DNA of 38,919 nt from Gammaproteobacteria bacterium (lineage in GTDB: Bacteria; Pseudomonadota; Gammaproteobacteria; Acidiferrobacterales; Sulfurifustaceae). This document shows positions 23,784 to 31,753 of this stretch, in pieces. The notes under the pieces are model-generated. The model saw only the letters and a list, made by a program, of their open reading frames with translations, searched no databases and was not told the origin of the DNA. The DNA lies in the NCBI GenBank assembly GCA_004298065.1, contig SCRL01000071.1, forward strand, positions 1-38,919, read 5' to 3'. Within the stretch, counting starts at the first letter, position 1, and each line of letters starts with the position of its first letter. The position numbers and the translations under genes were made by a program.

Positions 23784-25511
23784 CTAGTCCTCCATGCCGA
23801 AGGTGACACGCGCGGCCTGGTCCATGGTAGTGACTCCTTGCGCCGCGAGGATGATGGCACTGCGGCGCAGGCTTTGAAAACCGGGTTGCTTTCTGGCGAC
23901 GTTCGCGAACTTGAGCGGATCGCCGGTGTGCATGGCTTCCACCAGGGCGGTGTCCATCTCGAGGAATTCGAAGATGCCGATGCGTCCCTGATAGCCGGTG
24001 CCGTTACAGTGCGAGCAACCGCGCCCGCGCTTGAATTGCAGGGTATCCGCCTTATCGCCGGCTTCGGAGCGCACCAGTGCCATGAGTTGAGGACTGAGCT
24101 CGGTGGGTTCGGCACAGGACTCGCAGATGCGTCGCACCAGACGCTGCGAGACGATACCGCGCAGGCTGGCCGCCACCATGTACGGCTCCACGCCCATGTC
24201 CACCAGGCGCAACGCAGTCGAGATGGCATCGTTGGTGTGCAGGGTCGAGAGCACCAAGTGGCCGGTCATGGCCGCGCGCAGGCCGATTTCGGCGGTCTCC
24301 TGGTCGCGCATTTCGCCCACGAGAATGATGTCCGGGTCCTGGCGCAACATCGAACGCAACACGCGCCCGAAAGTAAGCTCGATCTTGGGGTTGACCTGCG
24401 TCTGGTTGATGCCGGAAATGCGGTACTCGACCGGGTCCTCGACCGTGAGGATCTTCACCTCCGGCCGATTGAGTTCGAGCAGCGAGGCGTAAAGCGTGGT
24501 GGTCTTGCCGCTGCCGGTGGGACCGGTCACCAGCATCATGCCGTTCGGGCTGTGGATCTGACGCCGGAAGCGCTCGAGAATGCCCTTGGGCATACCGAGC
24601 TGTTCCAGGGTGAGCACGCCGGCAAACGGATTGAGCAATCGCATCACCACCGACTCTCCCCACGTCACCGGCATGGTCGAGATACGCACATCCACGCTCT
24701 TGTCGCCGCGCACGCGCACGTTGGCGCGGCCGTCCTGCGGCAGGCGCTTTTCGGAGATATCGAGTCCGGCCATAAGCTTGATGCGGGTGGCCAGGGCGCT
24801 CGCGATGCGCCGGTCGGCGGTCGTCTGGATGCGCATTACGCCGTCCTGCCGGAAGCGGATACGCAGCTCCTTCTCCTCCGGCTCGATGTGAATATCCGAG
24901 GCGTTTACCTGCATCGCGTCCTCGAACATGCTCTGCAACAACTTCACCACCGGGGCGTCGGTGAGTCCCTCGGCGGCCGCGAGCGCGCCCAAGTCCACGC
25001 CGGCGCCGGCCGCGGTCAGCTCCTGTTCGAGCTCGGCGGCGAGGCCCGAGATCTCCTCGGTGCGGCGGTATACGCGATCGACGGTCTTGAGCAGCTCCGC
25101 CTCTTTCACCACCGCCAGGCGCACCGGCCGGCGCAGCACGCGCGACAATTCGTCGTACGCGAAGATGTCCGTGGGATCGGCCATGCCGACCAGCAGGCCC
25201 TCGGGTTTCTCCTCTAGGACGATGGCGCGGAAACGGCGCGCATGCGCCTCGGGAATCAGGCGCACGACCTCGGCCTTGTAATTGAAGCGCTTGAGGTCGA
25301 TGTAGGGGATGCTGAGCTGCTGCGACAGGAAATTGAGCAGCTGGTCCTCGGAAATGAAGCCGTTCTCGATCAGCACGCGCCCGAGCTTGCGCCCGCTCTT
25401 TTTCTGGTCGGCGAGTGCGGTGTTGAGCTGCTCCTGGGAAATGATCTTGTTGGCGATCAGCAGGTCGCCAATGCGTATTTTTTTCGGCCGTTCGGCCGTA
25501 GTCACTGCCAT
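23784..25511 (-). CDS. mshE: MSHA assembly ATPase MshE with c-di-GMP-binding MshEN domain
   Basis: GspE-type hexameric ATPase that drives pilus extension. The 575-residue protein has an N-terminal MshEN domain (about 10-70) with both 24-residue motifs (RIGDLLIANKIISQ at 13 and KLGRVLIENGFISED at 42), which bind c-di-GMP in known MshE. Next come the GspE N2 domain, Walker A GPTGSGKTTTL (330-340), an Asp box, Walker B and the zinc-type cysteines CESC and CSHC near the C-terminus. It is the first gene of the locus and is divergent from trmL. Confidence 0.96.
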   Translation of the reverse strand: MAVTTAERPKKIRIGDLLIANKIISQEQLNTALADQKKSGRKLGRVLIENGFISEDQLLNFLSQQLSIPYIDLKRFNYKAEVVRLIPEAHARRFRAIVLEEKPEGLLVGMADPTDIFAYDELSRVLRRPVRLAVVKEAELLKTVDRVYRRTEEISGLAAELEQELTAAGAGVDLGALAAAEGLTDAPVVKLLQSMFEDAMQVNASDIHIEPEEKELRIRFRQDGVMRIQTTADRRIASALATRIKLMAGLDISEKRLPQDGRANVRVRGDKSVDVRISTMPVTWGESVVMRLLNPFAGVLTLEQLGMPKGILERFRRQIHSPNGMMLVTGPTGSGKTTTLYASLLELNRPEVKILTVEDPVEYRISGINQTQVNPKIELTFGRVLRSMLRQDPDIILVGEMRDQETAEIGLRAAMTGHLVLSTLHTNDAISTALRLVDMGVEPYMVAASLRGIVSQRLVRRICESCAEPTELSPQLMALVRSEAGDKADTLQFKRGRGCSHCNGTGYQGRIGIFEFLEMDTALVEAMHTGDPLKFANVARKQPGFQSLRRSAIILAAQGVTTMDQAARVTFGMED

Positions 25512-25609
25512 AGCGCACCCCGCGGGTAGCGGTTCGTCGGATACCGCTATAACTCTATATCATATAAGGAATGTCTCCAGCAGACGAAGTCCATGCCGGC
25601 ACACGCCCC

Positions 25610-26074
25610 ATGCTCCATGTGGTGCTGTACCAGCCGGAGATCCCGCCCAATACCGGCAATATCATCCGGCTGTGCGCCAACACCGGCGCCCGGCTGCACC
25701 TGATCGAGCCGCTCGGCTTTCGGCTCGACGACCGGGCGCTTAAACGCGCCGGACTCGACTACCACGAATACGCCGAACTCAAGACCTACCCCACCCTCGC
25801 GGCCTTCCTCGAGGAAACGCAACCGGCGCGGGTATTCGCGTTCTCGACACGCGCGCGGCGGCGCTACAGCGAGGCGCATTACCGCGCGGGCGACGCCCTG
25901 CTCTTCGGCCCTGAAACGCGGGGATTGCCGGTGGAAATATTGGAAGACCTTCCGGAGGAACAGCGCCTGCGCCTGCCGCTGCACCCAGGCAATCGCAGCC
26001 TCAACCTCTCGAACGTGGTCGCCGTGGCGGTGTACGAGGCCTGGCGCCAGCTCGGTTTCGCCGGAGGGACTTAG
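25610..26074 (+). CDS. trmL: tRNA (cytidine(34)-2'-O)-methyltransferase
   Basis: SPOUT-family methyltransferase that modifies position 34 of certain tRNA-Leu anticodons. The start at 25610 gives a 154-residue protein opening [21 protein letters not shown], which is the usual TrmL N-terminus. SAM-knot motifs are present: FGPETRGLP and [21 protein letters not shown]. An ATG at 25571 would add 13 residues, with AAGGA directly abutting it; this is too close to be a normal ribosome site, so the shorter start is preferred. Confidence 0.93.
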   Translation: MLHVVLYQPEIPPNTGNIIRLCANTGARLHLIEPLGFRLDDRALKRAGLDYHEYAELKTYPTLAAFLEETQPARVFAFSTRARRRYSEAHYRAGDALLFGPETRGLPVEILEDLPEEQRLRLPLHPGNRSLNLSNVVAVAVYEAWRQLGFAGGT

Positions 26075-26123
26075 GCGAGGGCTGCGCGACAAGGATGTCG
26101 CGCTTGCAGCTTCGCCGGAGGGA
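26057..26123. repeat. 13-bp direct repeats flanking a hairpin after trmL
   Basis: TTCGCCGGAGGGA occurs at 26057-26069 (inside the last codons of trmL) and again at 26111-26123. Between them a perfect 7-bp inverted repeat, GCGCGAC at 26084-26090 and GTCGCGC at 26097-26103, surrounds the loop AAGGAT. There is no U-tract, so it is not a canonical terminator, but it could serve both converging genes. Confidence 0.75.
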
Positions 26124-26129
26124 AATGAT

Positions 26130-27140
26130 TCAGCGGTTCTCCGTCCGCGGCTCGCGCTTAAGCAGCGCCTCGACTGCGTCTTGCGGCGCAAGCTTTTCAT
26201 ACAACACGCGATAAACCTGCTCGGTGATCGGCATATCGATGCCGCGCGCGCGGGCGAGCTGGTACACCTCGCGCGCCGTCGCCACGCCCTCGACCTCCTG
26301 ACCGAGTTCGCGCAACACGTCGTCGAAACGGCGGCCCTGTCCGAGTCCGAGGCCGAGCCGACGGTTACGCGAGGCATTGTCGGTGCAGGTAAGAATGAGG
26401 TCGCCCGCGCCGGTGAGCCCCATGAACGTCTCGGGCCGTCCACCGAGCGCGACGCCAAGACGCGTGAGCTCCGCCAGCCCGCGCGTGACGAGCGCGGCAC
26501 GCGCGTTAGCGCCGAAACCGAGACCGTCGGAGATGCCGGCGGCGATGGCCATGACGTTCTTGATCGCGCCGCCGAGCTGCACGCCGGCGACGTCGGTGCT
26601 GGTGTACACGCGCAGGCGTCCGCCGTGCAGCCATTGGGCGATGCGCTCGGCGACCGCCAGCTCATCGGCCGCCACCGTAAGCGCGGTTGGGAGGTTCAGT
26701 GCCACCTCACGCGCGAAGCTCGGACCGGAAACGACACCGGCGGCGCGCAGCGCCGGCAGTTCCTCCGCCAACACCTGTGACAACAGCTTGCTACTGCCGG
26801 GCTCGAGCCCTTTCGTGGCCCAGGCGAGCGTGGCGTCCGCGGCGAGATGCGGCTTGAGCGCACGCAACGTGGCGCGAAACGCGTGGCTCGGTACCGCGAC
26901 CAAATAATGCGGCCGTGCGGCGGTGAGCTTGTCGAGCCGGGGTTCGATGCGAAGCGCATCGGGAAAACGGATGCCGGGAAGATAAGCGGCGTTCTCGCGC
27001 GCCTGGGTGAGCGCGGCGCACTGCGCCGGATCATGGCCCCAGAGAGACACGCTGCGACCGTTGCGCGCGAGCGCGACGGCGAGCGCCGTGCCCCAGGAGC
27101 CGGCGCCCAGCACGGCAACGCCGGGTTGGGCGGTGGTCAT
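26130..27140 (-). CDS. gpsA: NAD(P)-dependent glycerol-3-phosphate dehydrogenase
   Basis: Makes sn-glycerol 3-phosphate from dihydroxyacetone phosphate for phospholipid synthesis. The 336-residue protein has the N-terminal Rossmann motif GAGSWGTAL (about 12-20), the catalytic lysine in GGAIKNVMAIA, and GLTGAGDLILTCTD. It ends a block of rhodanese, grxC and secB genes in the order typical of enterobacteria and related groups. It lies 35 bp after the secB stop. Confidence 0.97.
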   Translation of the reverse strand: MTTAQPGVAVLGAGSWGTALAVALARNGRSVSLWGHDPAQCAALTQARENAAYLPGIRFPDALRIEPRLDKLTAARPHYLVAVPSHAFRATLRALKPHLAADATLAWATKGLEPGSSKLLSQVLAEELPALRAAGVVSGPSFAREVALNLPTALTVAADELAVAERIAQWLHGGRLRVYTSTDVAGVQLGGAIKNVMAIAAGISDGLGFGANARAALVTRGLAELTRLGVALGGRPETFMGLTGAGDLILTCTDNASRNRRLGLGLGQGRRFDDVLRELGQEVEGVATAREVYQLARARGIDMPITEQVYRVLYEKLAPQDAVEALLKREPRTENR

Positions 27141-27175
27141 GTTGTTCTATCGGCGCCAACGCTGCGCCGGAAGCA

Positions 27176-27649
27176 TCAGGCCTGTGCCGGCTGCGCGGGC
27201 GGCTGCGATGCCGCCACGATCCGCTGCTCGTACAACGCCTCGAAATTGATCGGCTGCAACAGCAGCGGCGGGAATCCGCCCTTGCCGATGAAATCGGCGA
27301 TTGCCTCGCGCGCGAACGGCAACAGCATATGCGGACAGGCGATCGCGAGGGTCTTGTCGCGCGCCTCGCCGTCCACGCCCTTGAGCCGGAACAACCCGCC
27401 CTGGTGCACTTCCACCAGAAACACGGTCTTGTTTTCGCGCGTGGCGGTCACGGTGATGGACAGTACGACCTCGTAAATTCCCTGCGTGGCATCGAGCACC
27501 GCATGCTCCACGCCGAGCTGCACGCCGATCTGCGGGGTCTCGGACTGCAGGAACGCCTGCGGCACCGCCGGCGCCTCGTAGGAGACGTCCTTTATATAGA
27601 TTTTTTCCAGGCTGAAGACGACGCTCGGTTCGGTGTTCGGTTCGGTCAC
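27176..27649 (-). CDS. secB: Protein-export chaperone SecB
   Basis: Tetrameric cytosolic chaperone that keeps preproteins export-competent and hands them to SecA. The 157-residue protein has the SecB signatures VFSLEKIYIKDVSYEAP at the N-terminus and PHMLLPFAREAIADFIGKGGFPPLLLQPINF near the C-terminus. The start is a GTG at 27649 with AGGGG 5 bp upstream; a longer frame with an unrelated N-terminus was rejected. It lies 28 bp after grxC. Confidence 0.97.
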   Translation of the reverse strand: MTEPNTEPSVVFSLEKIYIKDVSYEAPAVPQAFLQSETPQIGVQLGVEHAVLDATQGIYEVVLSITVTATRENKTVFLVEVHQGGLFRLKGVDGEARDKTLAIACPHMLLPFAREAIADFIGKGGFPPLLLQPINFEALYEQRIVAASQPPAQPAQA

Positions 27650-27677
27650 GGATACCCCTGTCGAATGTTGGGTGGGT

Positions 27678-27935
27678 TCAGGCCTGCGCGAGCAGGGTAT
27701 CGAGCTTGCCGTCGCGGTCGAGCTCGGCAAGTTCGGTGTAACCGCCGACGTGGTGCGTACCGACGAAAATCTGCGGCACGCTGGTGCGTCCGGTGAGGCG
27801 GGTCATCTCCTCGCGCCGCGCGGGGTTGTCATCCACCATCACGCGCTCGGGCTCGACGCCCTTCTTCGCCAGCAAACGCTCGGCCATGCGACAGTAGGGG
27901 CAGATGTGCGTGCTGTACATGAGCACCCGCGCCAC
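27678..27935 (-). CDS. grxC: Glutaredoxin 3
   Basis: Dithiol glutaredoxin of 85 residues with the CPYC active site (Cys12 and Cys15), the TSVPQIF cis-proline motif and the GGYTEL glutathione-binding motif. The GTG start at 27935 is 1 bp after the rhodanese stop and has GGAG 7 bp upstream. It supplies reducing equivalents for disulfide and mixed-thiol reduction. Confidence 0.96.
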   Translation of the reverse strand: MARVLMYSTHICPYCRMAERLLAKKGVEPERVMVDDNPARREEMTRLTGRTSVPQIFVGTHHVGGYTELAELDRDGKLDTLLAQA

Positions 27936-27936
27936 G

Positions 27937-28347
27937 TTACTTCTCCACGGGCAGGTTTGCGTTCTGCCAGGCCATGAGGCCGCCGGCGAGCGAATGGACT
28001 TTGGCGAAACCGGCGCGGTGCAGCTCGAACGCCGCCTTGAGCGAGCGGTTGCCGCTGCGGCAGGCGAGGATGATCGGGCGGTCGCGGTACTTCTCCAGTT
28101 CTGTCACACGCGCCTTCAGGTTCGAGAGCGGGATGTTCAGCGCCCGGACGACATGACCGGCGGCGAATTCCTGCGGCTCGCACACATCGACCACCATGCC
28201 GTTCTCGCGGTTGATGAGCTGGATGGCCTCGGTCGGGTTGAGGCTGCGGATGCCGGCCAGTCGCTGGCGCAACATCGGGACGACGAGCAGGTACAACACC
28301 ACGCCGAGGGCGATAAACAGATACCAGTTTTTAATTACGAATTGCAT
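27937..28347 (-). CDS. Membrane-anchored rhodanese-like sulfurtransferase (YibN-like)
   Basis: Single-domain rhodanese of 136 residues with an N-terminal membrane helix (about 8-25) and the active-site loop CRSGNRS (Cys96), which carries the persulfide in this family. The spacing to grxC is 1 bp. The E. coli counterpart yibN sits in the same yibN-grxC-secB-gpsA order. Substrates are unknown; a role in sulfur trafficking or persulfide handling at the membrane is inferred. Confidence 0.92.
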   Translation of the reverse strand: MQFVIKNWYLFIALGVVLYLLVVPMLRQRLAGIRSLNPTEAIQLINRENGMVVDVCEPQEFAAGHVVRALNIPLSNLKARVTELEKYRDRPIILACRSGNRSLKAAFELHRAGFAKVHSLAGGLMAWQNANLPVEK

Positions 28348-28445
28348 GGGAGCGGATCACAGCAACAGGTTCGCGGTAGCGGCGCCTCGGAAAACGAACC
28401 GGGCGCCGGCCGACATGATGTCACAAAACGCGTGTGAATTTCGGA

Positions 28446-28778
28446 TCAGTCGCGGCGCGCGCTGCAGAAGGCATTGCGCATCGAGCCGATGAGATTAAGG
28501 ATCTTGGGATCGCCGATGCGGTAGTACACCTTGTTGGCGTCCTTGCGCGCGGCGAGGATGCCCTTCTCGCGCAGGATGGAAAGATGCTGAGAGATGTTGC
28601 TCTGGCTGGTGCCGACCTGCTCGACGATGTCCTGCACGCTCACCTCGGAGCTGCTGCCGAGAATGCACAGGATCTTGAGTCGCAGCGGGTGCGCCATCGC
28701 CTTGAGCGCGCGGGAGGCGTGATGGATGTCTTCCTCGTTGGTGATCAGGTGCTCGATGTTTTCGGCAGTGGCGCTCAT
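28446..28778 (-). CDS. ArsR-family regulator with two cysteines placed as in SqrR/BigR
   Basis: Winged-helix repressor of 110 residues (an upstream ATG at 28793 would add five). The ArsR helix-turn-helix is clear (VSVQDIVEQVGTSQSNISQHLSILREKGIL). It has no metal-site CVC motif; instead single cysteines lie at about 38 (KILCILG) and 105 (NAFCSAR), 67 residues apart, close to the pair that senses persulfide in SqrR, BigR and YgaV. It lies upstream of the rhodanese-glutaredoxin genes, in the same direction but with a 98-bp gap, and is divergent from gpmI. Confidence 0.85.
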   Translation of the reverse strand: MSATAENIEHLITNEEDIHHASRALKAMAHPLRLKILCILGSSSEVSVQDIVEQVGTSQSNISQHLSILREKGILAARKDANKVYYRIGDPKILNLIGSMRNAFCSARRD

Positions 28779-28866
28779 AGACCCTCGACTCATAATGGAC
28801 TCACCGGTTTCCGACGACAGCCGTTCCCGGCCTGTCCAAGCTATAAAGCTGATATGTATATAAAAA

Positions 28867-28881
28867 CATTATACAATAATG
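28867..28881. promoter_or_regulatory. Palindrome between the ArsR-family gene and gpmI
   Basis: CATTAT-ACA-ATAATG is a perfect 6-bp inverted repeat in an AT-rich stretch (28850-28910). A TATAAT sequence for the regulator on the minus strand lies inside it, so a bound repressor could block transcription. It is the best candidate operator for the ArsR-family protein, but the sequence alone cannot prove this. Confidence 0.4.
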
Positions 28882-28922
28882 ATGAATTTGAAAAGCTCTA
28901 AATAAATTCCATATTTAAGAAT

Positions 28923-30488
28923 ATGTCGTACATCCCTAAGCCACTGGTTCTCCTTGTCCTCGACGGCTGGGGTTACCGTCAGGATACCCGTCATAACGCC
29001 ATCGCCGCCGCCCATAAGCCCGTGTGGGACGGCCTGTGGAAACGCCATCCCCATACTTTAATACACGCCTCGGAGGCGGCCGTGGGCCTACCCTCGAGCC
29101 AGATGGGCAACTCCGAGGTCGGTCATCTGAACCTCGGCGCCGGGCGCGTGGTGTACCAGGAGTACACGCGCATCAACCGTGCGATCAGCACCGGCACGTT
29201 TTTCACCAACAAAACGCTCACCGACGCCATCGACCTCGCGCTCAAGACCGGCAAAGCGGTGCACGTGATGGGTCTGCTCTCGCCCGGCGGCGTGCATTCG
29301 CACGAGGACCACATCCACGCGATGATGGAGCTCGCCGCGAAGCGCGGTGCGACCAAACTTTATTTGCACGCTTTCCTCGACGGGCGCGACACGCCGCCCG
29401 CGAGCGCGGCCGCTTCGATCAAGGCGATGGAGGACAAGCTTGCAGCCCTCGGGCGCGGACACATCGCCTCGGTCATCGGCCGGCACTACGCCATGGACCG
29501 CGACCACCGTTGGCCGCGCATTCAGGCGGCCTACGATCTCGTCACTCAGGGCAAGGGCGAATTCAGCGCGCCCACGGCGTCGGCGGCGCTCACCGCCGCC
29601 TACGCGCGCGGCGAGACCGATGAGTTTGTGAAGGCCACCGCCATCGTGTCGCCGGGCGAAACACCGGCGCGCATGGAAGACGGCGACGTGCTCATCTTCA
29701 TGAACTTCCGCTCCGACCGCGCGCGCCAGATCACGCGCCCGTTCATCGAGCGCGACTTCGACGCCTTCGCGCGCGCTAGTGCCCCGAAGCTCGGCGCGTT
29801 CGTGAGCCTCACCGAATACAACTCCGAGTTCCACGTGCCGGTGGCGTTCCCGCCGGAGCGGCTGCGCAATGTCATGGGCGCCTACCTCGCGTCACACGGC
29901 AAGCGCCAGCTGCGCATCGCCGAGACCGAGAAATACGCGCACGTCACGTTCTTTTTCAACGGCGGCGTCGAGACGCCGTTCGAGCACGAAGACCGCATCC
30001 TCATTCCTTCGCCCACGGACGTGGCGACGTATAACCTGAAGCCCGCGATGAGCGCGCCGCAGATGACCGACGAGGTGGTGAAAGCCGTGCGCAACGGCCA
30101 GTACGACGTCATCATCTGCAACTTCGCCAACCCCGACATGGTCGGCCACACCGGCGACTTCGACGCCACGGTGAAGGCGATCGAGGCGGTGGACGCCTGC
30201 CTCGGACGCATCCTCGAAGCGGTGCAGGCCCTGGGCGGTGAGCTGCTGATCACCGCCGACCACGGCAACGCCGAACAGATGTTCGACCTCGAGACCAACC
30301 AGCCGCACACGGCGCACACCGTCAACCCGGTGCCGTTCGTGTACGTCGGCCGGCCGGCGACGCTCGCCGCCACCGGCGCGCTCGAGGACATCGCGCCCAC
30401 CATGCTCTATCTCCTGGGCCTGCCGATTCCGCCGGAGATGAGCGGCAAACCGCTGGTCGAGCTGCACAGCAAGGCCGCCTCAGCCTGA
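28923..30488 (+). CDS. gpmI: 2,3-bisphosphoglycerate-independent phosphoglycerate mutase
   Basis: Manganese-dependent glycolytic enzyme that interconverts 3- and 2-phosphoglycerate through a phosphoserine. The 521-residue protein has LVLDGWGYR (metal-binding Asp14), the catalytic serine in [14 protein letters not shown] (Ser64), DGRDTPP and ADHGNAEQM near the C-terminus. It starts at 28923 with only a weak AAGA-type site. envC follows after 2 bp, so the pair are co-transcribed. Confidence 0.97.
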   Translation: MSYIPKPLVLLVLDGWGYRQDTRHNAIAAAHKPVWDGLWKRHPHTLIHASEAAVGLPSSQMGNSEVGHLNLGAGRVVYQEYTRINRAISTGTFFTNKTLTDAIDLALKTGKAVHVMGLLSPGGVHSHEDHIHAMMELAAKRGATKLYLHAFLDGRDTPPASAAASIKAMEDKLAALGRGHIASVIGRHYAMDRDHRWPRIQAAYDLVTQGKGEFSAPTASAALTAAYARGETDEFVKATAIVSPGETPARMEDGDVLIFMNFRSDRARQITRPFIERDFDAFARASAPKLGAFVSLTEYNSEFHVPVAFPPERLRNVMGAYLASHGKRQLRIAETEKYAHVTFFFNGGVETPFEHEDRILIPSPTDVATYNLKPAMSAPQMTDEVVKAVRNGQYDVIICNFANPDMVGHTGDFDATVKAIEAVDACLGRILEAVQALGGELLITADHGNAEQMFDLETNQPHTAHTVNPVPFVYVGRPATLAATGALEDIAPTMLYLLGLPIPPEMSGKPLVELHSKAASA

Positions 30489-30490
30489 AC

Positions 30491-31696
30491 GTGTTCCGCG
30501 TCCTCCACACCCGGGAGCTTGCTGGAAACCGGGCCGGAGGTGTGCTGCTGTGCGCGATTCTGCTCCTCGCGGCGACTCCCGCGGACGCCGAGAACCGCGA
30601 GCAGCAACTCGAACAACTGCGCGCGCGCATCGGGCGACTGCAAACCGAACTCAACGAAACCCAGGGCCGGCGCGACGCCGTGCGCGAGGAGGTGCGCGGC
30701 CTCGAGCGGCGCATCCACGAATCGGCCCGCACTTTGCGCGCGCTCGACGCCCGCCTCAAGGCCGCCCGCCAGCAACACGACCGGTTGCGCGAGCGCGCCG
30801 CGAATGAACGCCGCGAGCTCGGGCACCAGATGACGGCGCTCGAGCGCCAGTTGCGCGCGGCGCATGCCATGGGAAACGAGGAGCCACTGAAACTGCTGCT
30901 CAACCAGGACGAGCCGGCGCGCATGACACGCGTGCTGACGTATTACCGTCTGCTCAACCAGGCGCGCACCGAGCGCGTCACGGCGATCCGCGCGAGTCTT
31001 GCCCGGCTGCAAGGCCTGGAACAGCGGCTGCAGGCGCAGACGCAGGAACTCGAAGCCACGCGTGCGCAGCAACGACGCGAGCAGGAATCGTTCGAGCAGG
31101 CGCGCGGCCGGCGCACCGAGCTGCTCGCGAGCCTGAACCTCCAGGTGCGCGACCGGTCGCAAGAGATCGGGCGGCTGCGCGCCGACGAGAAGCGGCTGGA
31201 ACGGTTGGTCGAGGAGCTGAAGGCCGCGCTGCCGGCGCTTGCACCGCCGGCAGCGGGCGAGCGTTTCGCGAACCTCAAGGGCCGCCTGCCGCTGCCGGTC
31301 AACGGCCGGCTCCTCGCCCGTTACGGCGACGACAAGGGTGTCGGCAGCCTCAAATGGCGCGGCGCCCTCCTCACCGCGCGCGAGGGCCAGGAGGTGCGCG
31401 CCGTGCATCGCGGACGGGTGGCGTACGCCGACTGGCTGCGCGGCTTTGGGCTACTCTTGATTCTGGAGCACGGGGATGGCTATATGACGCTTTACGGGCA
31501 CAATCAGAGTCTGTACCGGGAAGTCGGTGAGTGGGTCGACGGCGGGCAGGTGATCGCCGCCGCCGGCAACACCGGCGACACCCCGCAGGCCGGGGTGTAC
31601 TTCGAGATCCGCCACGACGGCGAACCGGTCGATCCCCTGCGCTGGTGCAAGGCGCCCGGACGCACCCAGGCCGGCGTCCGCAAACCAAGACGTTGA
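30491..31696 (+). CDS. envC: Murein hydrolase activator EnvC
   Basis: Periplasmic activator of amidases that split the septum in cell division. The 401-residue protein has a signal peptide (cleavage near ADAENR, about 33), a long coiled coil (about 35-250) that binds FtsX in known members, and a C-terminal LytM/M23 domain (about 270-385). In that domain the first metal-ligand pair of active M23 peptidases (H and D) is missing from KWRGALLTA, so it is likely non-catalytic, as in E. coli EnvC. The start is a GTG 2 bp after gpmI. Confidence 0.93.
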   Translation: MFRVLHTRELAGNRAGGVLLCAILLLAATPADAENREQQLEQLRARIGRLQTELNETQGRRDAVREEVRGLERRIHESARTLRALDARLKAARQQHDRLRERAANERRELGHQMTALERQLRAAHAMGNEEPLKLLLNQDEPARMTRVLTYYRLLNQARTERVTAIRASLARLQGLEQRLQAQTQELEATRAQQRREQESFEQARGRRTELLASLNLQVRDRSQEIGRLRADEKRLERLVEELKAALPALAPPAAGERFANLKGRLPLPVNGRLLARYGDDKGVGSLKWRGALLTAREGQEVRAVHRGRVAYADWLRGFGLLLILEHGDGYMTLYGHNQSLYREVGEWVDGGQVIAAAGNTGDTPQAGVYFEIRHDGEPVDPLRWCKAPGRTQAGVRKPRR

Positions 31697-31753
31697 ATGT
31701 CCCACGCTCGCGGCGCGTGCATCCGCCGCCATCCTGAATCATCGGAGCAAGTC

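Noticed and set aside
24052-25518. 488-codon minus-strand frame overlapping mshE
   Set aside because: It is a shifted frame of mshE with Arg-rich composition and no family motifs.
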